A DNA stretch of 64,000 nucleotides from Bacillus sp. P14.5 (GCF_003316765.1 NZ_NIJF01000073.1:141319-205318); one strand, 5' to 3'; counted from the stretch's first letter, positions 54,452 through 63,308 are shown. Numbers and translations are program-made. The notes: generated by a model not told the origin, from the letters alone.

Positions 54452-54934
54452 ATGATGTATAAAGAAAATAAAGTGGCTGCAGCACTATTTATTGTAGGCG
54501 TTTTATCCATTGCGGCAGGAATTATATCTGGACTGTATTTCTGGTCCCAGGAAGACTTTGTTGAATTCGGACAGTCGCGGGCCAGAATTGGCTGGGGCAT
54601 GGTCATCGATGGTGCAGTTTGGGGAATCGTATTTTTCGGCTTCGCAGAAATCATCAAGCTTCTTCAAGGCATATTCAACCAGGGAGAACCGGCTGCTGCC
54701 AAGGAAGCCGCTGCTGTCCCTGCCGAACCCGCTGTGGATAAGGAAGCGAAGCCCAAAAGAGTGTCGGATAGCGAGAAGAGAGAAATAGAGAAGTTTTATG
54801 GTGACCAAGGCCGGACAGTGGAGAAAATTGAGTTAACAGACAAAGAAGATTTCTTCGTGGTAACGGTCGCCGGAAAGAAAGAGCTGGTCGAACTGGGAGG
54901 CTTCAAACCGGTCATACATCCATATGAAACATGA
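54452..54934 (+). CDS. membrane protein with cytoplasmic tail, 160 residues
   Basis: Two helices (VAAALFIVGVLSIAAGIISGLYF and MVIDGAVWGIVFFGFAEIIKLL), a linker rich in Ala/Pro/Glu/Lys, then a soluble domain DSEKREIEKFYGDQGRTVEKIEL. AAGGGGGA precedes the ATG pair. No named family; it stands alone after the app operon. Confidence 0.78.
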   Translation: MMYKENKVAAALFIVGVLSIAAGIISGLYFWSQEDFVEFGQSRARIGWGMVIDGAVWGIVFFGFAEIIKLLQGIFNQGEPAAAKEAAAVPAEPAVDKEAKPKRVSDSEKREIEKFYGDQGRTVEKIELTDKEDFFVVTVAGKKELVELGGFKPVIHPYET

Positions 54935-54935
54935 C

Positions 54936-54967
54936 AAAAAGGACAAGCTGTTTGCTTGTCCTTTTTT
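54936..54967 (+). terminator. intrinsic terminator
   Basis: AAAAAGGACAAGC pairs with GCTTGTCCTTTTTT around TGTTT, 2 bases past the stop codon. Confidence 0.94.
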
Positions 54968-54980
54968 GATGAAGCTCACT

Positions 54981-55078
54981 TTAATACGTTAAACCGCTGA
55001 AAGGGACAGTCCCTTTTAGTGGTTTGCAGCGTTAATCTGCGAAGAGAGACAGTCCCTCTTTGCGGATTAAAGTGTTAA
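54981..55078. repeat. GGGAC hairpin elements, copies 5 and 6 in tandem
   Basis: Copy 5 has arms AACCGCTGAA / TTTTAGTGGTT with core AGGGACAGTCCCT. Copy 6 (55034-55068) has arms AATCTGCGAAGAG / CTCTTTGCGGATT with core GAGACAGTCCC. The arms differ from each other but each is self-complementary. Confidence 0.82.
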
Positions 55079-55161
55079 AGCACGACTAGAAAATCCCCAG
55101 AATTAATTCTTGAGGAAAGACTCAGAGTGAAATAAAAAGGAGTGTATTTCAAATCTGTAAA

Positions 55162-55638
55162 CTACATTTCCGCCAGCTTAGCGGCTGAAAAGGATGTCGT
55201 GTTCGAGCCGGGCTGGTAAGCAGCAATGGTCCCGGAGACCGAGCTCTCTGCATAAATCTCCACTTCGTCTCCTGCTTCAAGCTGCAGGATGGCAGAAACT
55301 TGGACAACATTTTCAATTTCCAAACCGCTGCCCCAGAAATCATTATCGGCGGCTTCGTAAGGGTTGCCGTTTATGCGGATGTCCACTCTTGTACGATAGT
55401 TTTCATCGAAACTATCAGGCGCAAATGATAGAGTGCCCTGGATAAGGTAAACCCCATCTCTCCGCGGAACGAAAAGAGAGTTCCGTCTTTGATATTCACG
55501 TCCCAGATCAAATGCCTCTTCTCTAAAGAACACCTTGGTGGCCTCTTCAGCCTCTATCTGCTGATCCTCCAAAGAGACAGCGCGGAAAGCGGAGGGCCTT
55601 CTGAATAAGTCAGGAAAAAAATAGTCATGATAAATCAT
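55162..55638 (-). CDS. C1q/BclA-C-like jelly-roll protein
   Basis: 158 residues. The C-terminal domain reads DGVYLIQGTLSFAPDSFD, RVDIRINGNPYEAADN and LEAGDEVEIYAESSVSG, the beta-strand spacing of C1q/TNF-like trimerising domains found at spore-surface protein C-termini. The N-terminus is MIYHDYFFPDLFRRP with no signal peptide and no collagen-like repeats. AAAGGTGA lies upstream. A spore-coat or exosporium role is possible only by analogy. Confidence 0.6.
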   Translation of the reverse strand: MIYHDYFFPDLFRRPSAFRAVSLEDQQIEAEEATKVFFREEAFDLGREYQRRNSLFVPRRDGVYLIQGTLSFAPDSFDENYRTRVDIRINGNPYEAADNDFWGSGLEIENVVQVSAILQLEAGDEVEIYAESSVSGTIAAYQPGSNTTSFSAAKLAEM

Positions 55639-55853
55639 GCAATCACCTTTCTTTCAATAGTATCTGGAATTTAATAGACTGGCAAAACACTTGTTTCTGC
55701 CGGTCGATACTATTCTATGTATTACTAATGAAAGAGAGAGGGAGGTTGTCCACTATGAAGTGAAAATGAACAAAGCGCTGATTTTTCGAGAAAGTTATAT
55801 AACCTTGTTAATCTTGCTTGAAAAACCCAGCCAGGAAATTGTTCTTTATTGTA

Positions 55854-55892
55854 TTAAACCACTAAGAGGGACTGTCCCTTTTAGCGGTTTAA
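55854..55892. repeat. GGGAC hairpin element, copy 7
   Basis: TTAAACCACTAAG / TTTTAGCGGTTTAA arms around AGGGACTGTCCCT. No gene is seen between 55639 and 56387; this element, the next repeat and a terminator fill the region. Confidence 0.85.
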
Positions 55893-56017
55893 CGCGTTAA
55901 CGCGCACTGCCGGAACTGGGAAGATACTTTCTCAGCTAGTCGATGGAAAGGTGCCGATTCAAGGATCTGGAGTGACCAGTGGTCCCAATCCGCCAGTTTC
56001 AGGACTATGGCTAGTAA

Positions 56018-56210
56018 TATAGCGGGAAAATTTCCCCTTATTTACTAAAAGGCATATGAAAACAGCTTATATAGCGGGAGAAATTCCCCTTATTTGACTT
56101 AAAACACTAGAAAACAGGTGCAATTTCTTCTTATAAGTGGAAAAACTCCCTCTATTTACTCCCATATGGGCTTTGATATTACAATTAACGGGAAAAATTC
56201 CCCTTATTTT
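56018..56210. repeat. GGGGAA composite hairpin element, copy 5
   Basis: Same orientation and spacer order as copies 1 and 3 (AGCGGGAGAAATTCCCCTT, GACTTAAAACACTAGAAAAC, then AACGGGAAAAATTCCCC). One hairpin is weakened (AAGTGGAAAAACTCCCTC). Confidence 0.85.
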
Positions 56211-56326
56211 TACTGCGGGATACTTAATTAATCAGAGAAAGACAAGCCGCTTTCGCTATAAGCCACTTCACCGAGCACCAGCCCAGTAGAGTCGTGCATC
56301 TTGAACGGAAACCAACTCCTTAAGCG

Positions 56327-56370
56327 AAAAAGGCAGAATCATTCTTTGAAGTGAACGGTTCTGCCTTTTT
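56327..56370 (-). terminator. terminator of the SufR-like gene
   Basis: AAAAAGGCAGAA pairs with TTCTGCCTTTTT around a 20-base loop, 18 bases past the minus-strand stop. Confidence 0.88.
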
Positions 56371-56387
56371 AGGTTTTGATGGACTCT

Positions 56388-57023
56388 TTAAGAGTCATAT
56401 TTTATTAAAAATCTGCAGTGATGATTTCCTTCTGTTTTACAGGAAACCCGATTGACTTCCTCTGTGCCCAGGACCTTTTTGAACATTTCCGTTTCACATT
56501 TGCATGCGGTCTTGAAGTTGTTCGCGATGGCCAGTATGGCACAGTTGTATTCAATCAGTTCAAAGGTATTTTCGTCGAGTTGCTGTGCCTTTGCCATATA
56601 TCCTTTTTCATTTTGTATTCTCTCTATTTCCCGTACTTTATCAAGTGCACTGGTTTGCTGCTGCACTTGTTCTCTATATTGGTTTGTCAGGCGCTGCTCT
56701 CTCTTTTTGAATAAAGCATCGACCGAGTCCTTTCCAAACGAATCTTCTATATCCTGCAGAAACTCGACGCTGATTCCTTCATAGTTCTTCGGAAAAAGCC
56801 GATCACCCTTGTCTGTCAACGAATAGCTGTGCAGAGGTCTGCCCTTGGGCTGCCTGATCTCAACCGATTGAATGAGCCCGTCCTTTTCAAGTACACTCAG
56901 ATGTTTTCTGATCGCCATATGGGTGATGCCCAATTGCCCGATGAGGTCATTGACCGTCAAAGCTGCTTCTTTTTTGAGTAAATCCAGGATTCTATCTTTA
57001 GTGGTTTTGAGTGCGGTTGTCAT
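56388..57023 (-). CDS. SufR-like winged-helix regulator with Cys-rich C-terminus
   Basis: About 211 residues; start 57023 after GAGGTGTT. The N-terminal winged helix is TVNDLIGQLGITHMAIRKHLSVLEKDGLI. The C-terminal domain has NCAILAIANNFKTACKCETEMFKKVL and VSCKTEGNHHCRFLI, matching the Cys pattern of the SufR/ArsR-like Fe-S sensing family. It faces away from the flavin monooxygenase pair across two palindromic sites and is their likely regulator. Confidence 0.83.
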   Translation of the reverse strand: MTTALKTTKDRILDLLKKEAALTVNDLIGQLGITHMAIRKHLSVLEKDGLIQSVEIRQPKGRPLHSYSLTDKGDRLFPKNYEGISVEFLQDIEDSFGKDSVDALFKKREQRLTNQYREQVQQQTSALDKVREIERIQNEKGYMAKAQQLDENTFELIEYNCAILAIANNFKTACKCETEMFKKVLGTEEVNRVSCKTEGNHHCRFLIKYDS

Positions 57024-57082
57024 AATTGAACACCTCAATGGAAATGTTGATACTAGTAAGCAATCGCTTCTGAAATAGCAAT

Positions 57083-57209
57083 TATACTATTAAGTATAAA
57101 AAATAGGAAGGATTTAAGAGAGCGATGGAAAGGCGGTCTGAGCACATATATTGATTTCCGGCAGCAAGTTGGATTACTCTTTATTTATTAATTATACCAT
57201 TTAGTATAA
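57083..57209. promoter_or_regulatory. two 16-bp palindromic operators in the divergent region
   Basis: TATACTATTAAGTATA (57083-57098) and TATACCATTTAGTATA (57194-57209) share TATAC-N6-GTATA, each followed by AAAAA. One is near the regulator start, the other near the start of the oxidoreductase gene, as expected for autoregulation plus target control. Confidence 0.82.
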
Positions 57210-57259
57210 AAATTTAAAAACAGAGAATCCATGCTGAAGCAATTGAAGGAGGAACATCG

Positions 57260-58315
57260 TTGGAAAAATATCGAATCGATCAAAGTAAAGGGTTGGAATT
57301 CGGGATCTATACATTAGGCGATCACTTGCCGAATCCTCATACAAACGAGAGGGAATCTGCTGGCGAGCGTATCCGGGAAATCATCGAGTACGCAAAGCTT
57401 GCCGACGAGGCGGGGCTTGATTTCTTTAGTGTGGGAGAGAGCCACCAGGACTACTTCGCGACTCAAGCCCATTCCGTTGTGTTGTCAGCCATTGCTCAGG
57501 CAACGAAAAATATCAAAATTGGAAGCTCGTCAACTATTATCAGCACATCCGATCCAGTAAGGGTGTATGAAGACTTCGCCACCATCGACCTGATTTCGAA
57601 CGGACGGGCGGAGATCATTGCCGGACGTGCTTCAAGAGTCGGATTGTTTGAACTCCTGGGTTACGACCTGAGAAACTATGAAGAACTCTACGAGGAAAAA
57701 TTCGACCTGCTGATGAAAATCAATGAAGAGGAAGTTGTGAACTGGAGCGGTGAATTCCGCAAGCCGTTAAGAAATGCGAGAGTCCTTCCGCGTCCTCAAA
57801 ATGGTTCCATGCCGATCTGGCGTGCCGTCGGCGGGACACCTGCCAGTGCCATCAAAGCAGGATATGCCGGCGCTCCGATGTTCATGGCGCACCTGGGCGG
57901 ACCTGCCTCCATCTTCAAACGGACCATTGAAGCCTACCGGGAAGCGGCGCGGAGTAAAGGGTTCGATCCTGCCCAACTGCCTGTGGCCACAGCCGGATTC
58001 TTCTATGCAGCGGAAACCTCGCAGCAGGCACTGAAAGATTTATATCCGCACATCAATGAAGGCATGAAGAAAACCAATGGCGGCGGTTTTCCGAAGCAGC
58101 ATTTTGCGCAGGGAGTCGACCCGCATAACATCATGAATATCGGCAGCCCTCAGGAAATTATCGAAAAAATCCTTTATCAGCACGAGGAATTCAACCACCA
58201 GAGATATATCGCGCAGATTGACTTCGGCGGTATGCCATTTGACAAGATTATGAAGAATGTTGAAATCATCGGTACTGAAATTTTACCGGCTATACGAAAG
58301 TACACAAGCAAGTAA
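57260..58315 (+). CDS. LLM-class flavin-dependent monooxygenase
   Basis: 351 residues of the bacterial luciferase-like family: GLEFGIYTLGD, AKLADEAGLDFFSVGESH, IKIGSSSTIIST and ISNGRAEIIAGR. It uses reduced FMN supplied by a reductase, very likely the next gene. The TTG start follows GGAGGAAC. Substrate unknown. Confidence 0.9.
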   Translation: MEKYRIDQSKGLEFGIYTLGDHLPNPHTNERESAGERIREIIEYAKLADEAGLDFFSVGESHQDYFATQAHSVVLSAIAQATKNIKIGSSSTIISTSDPVRVYEDFATIDLISNGRAEIIAGRASRVGLFELLGYDLRNYEELYEEKFDLLMKINEEEVVNWSGEFRKPLRNARVLPRPQNGSMPIWRAVGGTPASAIKAGYAGAPMFMAHLGGPASIFKRTIEAYREAARSKGFDPAQLPVATAGFFYAAETSQQALKDLYPHINEGMKKTNGGGFPKQHFAQGVDPHNIMNIGSPQEIIEKILYQHEEFNHQRYIAQIDFGGMPFDKIMKNVEIIGTEILPAIRKYTSK

Positions 58316-58330
58316 TAGGAGGCAGTGAAA

Positions 58331-58897
58331 ATGAAGATTGTCGGATTATCAGGTTCCAAGGTAGGTTCAAAGACGAGAACCGCCATGGACTATGCAGTAA
58401 AATCAATTAGCAAACATGACCCCGAAGCCGAAGTGACCCTTCTGGATCTGGCTGACTATGATATCCAATTCAGTGACGGCCGGAACTACACGGAATATGA
58501 AGGAGATACGGGCTTTGTGACGAAAACGCTGATGGAAGCAGATGCCATCATCATCGGGACACCGGTTTTTCAAGCATCGATTCCGGCGACACTGAAAAAC
58601 ATCTTTGATCTGCTTCCTCAAAATGCTTTCCGTGATAAAGTGGTCAGCATCTTTGTCACCGCCGGATCTTCCAAGCACTATTTGATCGCTGAACACCAAA
58701 TCAAGCCGATCCTGGCTTATATGAAAGCCCAGATCGTCCAGACATATGTTTTTATTGAAGAAAAAGACTTCCACCGCAAAGAAATCACAAATGATGATGT
58801 TCTGTTTAGACTGGACCGCCTGGCTGAAGACACCGTGATGGTAGGGGAAGCCTTTGCAGCAATCCGCGAAAAGAAAGACGCACAATACGATTTTTAA
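58331..58897 (+). CDS. NAD(P)H-dependent FMN reductase
   Basis: 188 residues, flavodoxin-like fold. GLSGSKVGSKTRTAMDY binds the FMN phosphate, and GTPVFQASIPATLKNIFDLLP is the family core. Starts 15 bases after the monooxygenase stop with AGGAGG 8 bases before the ATG, so a two-component flavin monooxygenase operon is well supported. Confidence 0.92.
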   Translation: MKIVGLSGSKVGSKTRTAMDYAVKSISKHDPEAEVTLLDLADYDIQFSDGRNYTEYEGDTGFVTKTLMEADAIIIGTPVFQASIPATLKNIFDLLPQNAFRDKVVSIFVTAGSSKHYLIAEHQIKPILAYMKAQIVQTYVFIEEKDFHRKEITNDDVLFRLDRLAEDTVMVGEAFAAIREKKDAQYDF

Positions 58898-58907
58898 CTA
58901 AAACTTC

Positions 58908-58959
58908 AACACATTAAAGCGTGAAAAGGGACAGTCCCTCTTCGCGCTTTAATGTGTTA
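58908..58959. repeat. GGGAC hairpin element, copy 8
   Basis: Longest copy: AACACATTAAAGCG pairs with CGCTTTAATGTGTT outside the AGGGACAGTCCCT core. It starts 10 bases after the FMN reductase stop codon. Confidence 0.9.
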
Positions 58960-59011
58960 AAGTGGAAAGTGTGAATATTCAAACTCGCTTATCAAAAAGG
59001 AGGCAGTGCCT

Positions 59012-59776
59012 GTGTACGAACAATTCAAAGTAACCATCACCACGTTAAATCGCGAAAGGACCATTCGTACTTATCTTCCAAAAGGATACAAAGAAAACGA
59101 TGAAAAACGTTATCCTGTGCTTTATATGCACGATGGCCAGAATCTATTTCGTGATGAGGATGCTGGTTATGGTATGGCTTGGAGAGTAGGAGATTATCTT
59201 GATGAGAGCGAGTTCGAAATGATTGTTGTCGGCATTGACTGCAACGATGGCTTGAAGCGCCTGGATGAATACGCTCCTTGGGAAAGCAGCAAAATGCCTG
59301 AGGTGTTTGATGAAAACTGCGATACAATCGGCGGAGAAGGGCAGGCCTACATAGAATATATCGTTCATGAATTAAAGCCATTCATCGATCAAAAGTACCG
59401 AACGAGAGCCGGCGAAACCAGCATGGCGGGAAGCTCCATGGGCGGGTTGATTTCGACCTATGCAGCCTGCAAGTACCCCCATATCTTCAAAAGAATCGCT
59501 TCTCTATCTTCCGCTTACTGGTTCAACCAGGAAGAAATTGAAGCACTCATCCGGAAAAGTGATATGTCGGCGGTCGAGCGTTTTTACATGGATGTCGGAA
59601 CGGCGGAAGTGACAGAAACAATTGACGGAGAAACATACGAACGGACGAGTGAAAGAGTATATGATCTTTTAATAGATAAAGTAAATATCAGGTTCGACAC
59701 CATAGAAGGCGGCGTCCATAACGAGATAGCCTGGAGAGAGCGGCTGCCGCAGGTGTTCGGGTATCTGTTTAAGTGA
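59012..59776 (+). CDS. esterase of the IroE/esterase D (putative enterochelin esterase-like) group
   Basis: About 254 residues, alpha/beta hydrolase. YPVLYMHDGQNLF is the oxyanion-side block, AGSSMGGLIS holds the nucleophile Ser, and a His occurs in EGGVHNEIAWRERLP. No signal peptide. The GTG at 59012 has AAGGAGG 8 bases upstream; the GTG at 59006 is too close. Substrate unknown; no siderophore genes adjoin. Confidence 0.87.
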   Translation: MYEQFKVTITTLNRERTIRTYLPKGYKENDEKRYPVLYMHDGQNLFRDEDAGYGMAWRVGDYLDESEFEMIVVGIDCNDGLKRLDEYAPWESSKMPEVFDENCDTIGGEGQAYIEYIVHELKPFIDQKYRTRAGETSMAGSSMGGLISTYAACKYPHIFKRIASLSSAYWFNQEEIEALIRKSDMSAVERFYMDVGTAEVTETIDGETYERTSERVYDLLIDKVNIRFDTIEGGVHNEIAWRERLPQVFGYLFK

Positions 59777-59779
59777 TAC

Positions 59780-59820
59780 TTTAACGCACTAAAAGGGACA
59801 GTCCCTCTTCGCGCGTTAAA
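59780..59820. repeat. GGGAC hairpin element, copy 9
   Basis: TTTAACGCACTAA / TTCGCGCGTTAAA arms around AGGGACAGTCCCT, 4 bases past the esterase stop. The following 59821-60040 shows nothing further. Confidence 0.87.
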
Positions 59821-60045
59821 GCGCTGGAGCCCATTTACAAAATAATGAAGACCTGAGATAATATAGAAAATGACGGAGGGGGAAAGTAAGTTTATGGAAC
59901 CAACAAATTGCTGATTATTAATTTTTGAAAATTAATAAAGATTTTGTACAGAGCGTTAATTTTACCTAGTCACTATAGGTTTATTTGTTATGCTCTTATG
60001 GAATCCGGCAATTTAGAAGGTAACTTACTTACTTGACTCAATTTA

Positions 60046-60186
60046 ATTTACCGGTCTCTGGAATTTTGCGGAGAGGTCAGGACCTATGCTTTTTTAGCAT
60101 GCTTCCTTTTCCCGGTAAATCATATTTTTACAAAAGAGTGCTCAAGGCAGTAAGAAGGTTCATATCTTCTTGCGGCCTTTTTTTAT
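60046..60186 (+). promoter_or_regulatory. attenuator-like leader of the ABC-F gene
   Basis: ATTTACCGG (60046-60054) pairs with CCGGTAAAT (60112-60120), enclosing CTCT/AGAG and ATGCT/AGCAT hairpins. Then AAGGCAGTAAGAAG pairs imperfectly with CTTCTTGCGGCCTT, followed by T7, an intrinsic terminator about 150 bases before the gene. Ribosome- or ligand-controlled termination is common ahead of ABC-F resistance genes. Confidence 0.6.
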
Positions 60187-60332
60187 TGATCTTTTTCCGG
60201 CCAAACCGGATTAATGCAGAAGGGTAAGAATTTGCCCTAAGAGTCACTGTCACAACTCAATAGTAAGGAAGTTCTTCTTTATGCTTTCCATAAAATGCGT
60301 AACGGACATTATGGATGAAAGAAGGAATGAAC

Positions 60333-62249
60333 ATGCTGGAATTATCATTGAACGGTGTAAAAAAATATATGGATGCCACGCAGGTCCTGGAAAATATCAC
60401 ATTTGATGTGATGACAGGAGAGAAGGTTGGTATCGTCGGGGCGAACGGAAGCGGCAAGAGTACGGTCCTGAAATTGATTGCGGGAATCATCCCGATGGAG
60501 TACTATCCAGGATATCCGCAGACAACCAGCTACGGTTACGATGAAGGATTTGTAAACCTGCCGAAAGGGGCGGCTGTGGCTTTTCTCGAACAAGTGCCTC
60601 AGTTCCCCGCAGGCTTGAAAGTGAAAGACGTGCTGAAGCTGGCTTTTGAAGAAGTGGAAGCCATAGAAAAAGAAATGCGTGAAGCAGAAGCACAGTTGGC
60701 AATCCTTGAAGGTGCCGAGTTGGATAGGGCTCTACAACTATACAGCGAGCTTGTTCAGCTGTATGAAACAAAGGGCGGCTATGAGATGGAAGAAAAGATG
60801 GCCAGGATCTGCACAGGCTTGAAGTTTCACGAAAGCTTCTTGAACAAGGACTTCGACTTATTGAGCGGAGGCGAAAAAACGACCGTCATGCTGGGGAAAC
60901 TCCTCATGCACGCGCCAGAAATCCTGCTGCTGGATGAGCCGACCAACCATCTCGATATGGAGTCCATTGAATGGCTGGAAAGCTATTTAAAGAGCTATAA
61001 GGGCATAGTGATGATTGTCTCTCATGACAGATACTTTCTCGATAACGTCGTCAGTAAAATTATTGAAATTGAAGATATGAAATCTAAAACCTATAAGGGG
61101 AACTATTCTTCATTCACAGCACAAAAAGAAGAAAACATGCGTATCCAGTACGAACACTTCAGGGAGCAGCAGAAGAAAGTCAATAACATGGAAAAACAGG
61201 TGACAAATTTGCGTGACTGGGCAATGAGAGCGGACAATAACAAGTTCTTCCGAAGAGCGGCAAGCATTCAAAAGAAGCTGGATAAAGTAGAAAGCATCGA
61301 TAAGCCGGTTTTCGAAAAAAAGAATATGACATTGAATTTTAAAGAGACTGAGCGGTCTGGGAAAGAAACCATTAAGGCCTCGGGACTCACGAAAAGGTAT
61401 GGAGATAAATTGATCTTTCTGGAAGCTGACCTGATGATTCACTTTGGAGAAAGGGTCGGACTCCTTGGTCCCAATGGAAGCGGAAAAACCTCATTTCTGA
61501 AGATGCTTTTGGGAGTAGAACAGCCTGATGAAGGGACTGTCCAGCTCGGTGCCAATGTGAAGGCAGCCTATCTTCCACAGGAAATCAATTTTAAAGATGA
61601 GGAGCTTACCGTGCTGGATTGCTTTAGAGAGAATATTTCCATTCTCGAGGGAAAAGCAAGAGAGTACCTGGCGAAATTCATGTTTTATAAAAAATCGGTC
61701 TTCAAAAAAGTGAAGCACTTATCTGGCGGAGAAAGAATCAGGCTAAAGCTGGCGATGTTATTATTCCAGGATATTAATTTGTTAATCCTGGATGAACCCA
61801 CCAACCACTTGGATATCGATTCGATAGAGACACTGGAATCGGCTTTGGAAGAGTTTAAAGGGACAATATTCTTCATCTCGCATGACCGGTATTTTATCAA
61901 TAAAATAGGTGAACGGGTTGTCGAAGTTGAGGACCACTCTTTTAAAAGCTATTCCGGCAATTATGATGAGTACAGAAGGTTAAAAGAACGCGAGCAGAAG
62001 CGGCTGGGAGCACAGGAACCTGTTGAAGCAACAAACCAGCAAATCGAATTTAAGCACAATAATGAAAAAGAATTAGCAAAAGCCCAGGCAAGGATAGAAG
62101 ACCTTGAAAATGAGATAAGAAAGCTCGATATTGTTTTGGCTGCCAGCCAGCTGGATCATGAAGAACTTTATGAGGTGTACCGCCGGAAGCTGGAGCTGGG
62201 TGATGAGCGGGATTCTGTTATGGAAGAATGGGTGGAGCTTGCTGATTGA
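60333..62249 (+). CDS. ABC-F family ATPase
   Basis: About 638 residues, two ATP-binding domains in one chain and no membrane spans. Walker A GANGSGKS and GPNGSGKT; signatures LSGGEKTTVML and LSGGERIRLKL; Walker B LLLDEPTNHLD twice. The interdomain linker is charged (FREQQKKVNNMEKQV) and the C-terminus has a coiled coil. ABC-F proteins act at the ribosome. MLELSLNG at 60333 is preferred, with GAAGGA upstream. Antibiotic protection versus housekeeping cannot be decided by eye. Confidence 0.9.
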   Translation: MLELSLNGVKKYMDATQVLENITFDVMTGEKVGIVGANGSGKSTVLKLIAGIIPMEYYPGYPQTTSYGYDEGFVNLPKGAAVAFLEQVPQFPAGLKVKDVLKLAFEEVEAIEKEMREAEAQLAILEGAELDRALQLYSELVQLYETKGGYEMEEKMARICTGLKFHESFLNKDFDLLSGGEKTTVMLGKLLMHAPEILLLDEPTNHLDMESIEWLESYLKSYKGIVMIVSHDRYFLDNVVSKIIEIEDMKSKTYKGNYSSFTAQKEENMRIQYEHFREQQKKVNNMEKQVTNLRDWAMRADNNKFFRRAASIQKKLDKVESIDKPVFEKKNMTLNFKETERSGKETIKASGLTKRYGDKLIFLEADLMIHFGERVGLLGPNGSGKTSFLKMLLGVEQPDEGTVQLGANVKAAYLPQEINFKDEELTVLDCFRENISILEGKAREYLAKFMFYKKSVFKKVKHLSGGERIRLKLAMLLFQDINLLILDEPTNHLDIDSIETLESALEEFKGTIFFISHDRYFINKIGERVVEVEDHSFKSYSGNYDEYRRLKEREQKRLGAQEPVEATNQQIEFKHNNEKELAKAQARIEDLENEIRKLDIVLAASQLDHEELYEVYRRKLELGDERDSVMEEWVELAD

Positions 62250-62373
62250 AGGCGGGAGTGATTTTGAAGGGAGGGCGGCTTATGTCTTCCCTTTTTTTGT
62301 GGTGTTCGTAGAGAGGTGCATGAACTTCAAGGGTAGTCACATGCTTTTTAATCGGCAGGCAGGGAATGTCTAT

Positions 62374-63039
62374 TTATTGAATGGGATTCTGAACTTGTTC
62401 CCCCAATCGATAAGAGCGGACCCTCATGACCCCGGATGCGGGAATCAATATGTTTTTATCGACTAGTTGAGAGATGACTTTTCTTATAGTCTTGCTACTT
62501 AGTTTCAAATGCTTCTCGACTTCTATAGGGGAAATGGCTTCTCCTTTCTGGATTGCCAGCCGCAGCACTTCCTTTTCGACTAAGGACAGAGTGGACCGAT
62601 CCATATCGTCCCCCACCCATCGGCCAATCACTTGCTGTACAATTTGCTGGCATCTGCGAGGATTCTCTTTAACTTGGTCATAAGAAAAGCGGATCACTGT
62701 CCATCCGTCAATCACCAGCTGGTTTTGCCGTTCAAGGTTGTCGGTAAATTGCCATCTGCTTATGTTCCTTAAATGAGGACCGTACCCATCGATCTCCAGG
62801 CAAAGACGGATGGCGGGGCGAATGTAAGCAAAATCCAAATACCGTTTGCCATCTTTAAAATCATTGACTTCATATTCTGGATGCAGATAACGAAAATGGT
62901 GAAACAAGGGCCACCATACCTGCTTTAAAAACGACATTTCAGCATGTTGGTGACCTTCTTGTAAGCGCCGCAGCCGCTCACCAGATCTTACCTGCAGGTG
63001 AGCATTCATAAATGACTGATATTCTTCTTCAAAACCCAT
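62374..63039 (-). CDS. DUF559 (Vsr-like nuclease fold) protein with winged-helix C-terminus
   Basis: 221 residues. YLDFAYIRPAIRLCLEIDGYG followed by RQNQLVIDGWTVIRFSYDQV is the DUF559/Vsr-like PD-(D/E)XK core (E-x-D near residue 81-83). The C-terminal part, LVEKEVLRLAIQKGEAISPIEVEKHLKLSSKTIRKVISQLV, is a winged helix. AAAGGAG precedes the ATG. No methylase or restriction gene is next to it. Bases 63040-63305 show no gene. Confidence 0.8.
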   Translation of the reverse strand: MGFEEEYQSFMNAHLQVRSGERLRRLQEGHQHAEMSFLKQVWWPLFHHFRYLHPEYEVNDFKDGKRYLDFAYIRPAIRLCLEIDGYGPHLRNISRWQFTDNLERQNQLVIDGWTVIRFSYDQVKENPRRCQQIVQQVIGRWVGDDMDRSTLSLVEKEVLRLAIQKGEAISPIEVEKHLKLSSKTIRKVISQLVDKNILIPASGVMRVRSYRLGEQVQNPIQ

Positions 63040-63308
63040 GGCATCCTTCTCCTTTTCAAATATAAATCTACAATAACGAGTGACATAATGGGAGATATGA
63101 TTTTTAAACTGGAGAAAAGTAAATAAATTATAGAGGCGATTTTAAAAGCTTTAAGGAAGAAAATGAGGTTGAACTATTTTTAGTTTAATATAATTCTAAA
63201 ATTTGTCAATAAATCCACTTTATAATTCGACAATAACTTCTTGTTAATATTCTTGAAGAAATTAAGCGAGCTTCCCCAAATTAAGGAGAGTCACTTGAAA
63301 ACTTCCTT

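Noticed and set aside
55691..55900. 69-residue open frame
   Set aside because: Low-quality start and its C-terminal third is the translation of a GGGAC hairpin element.
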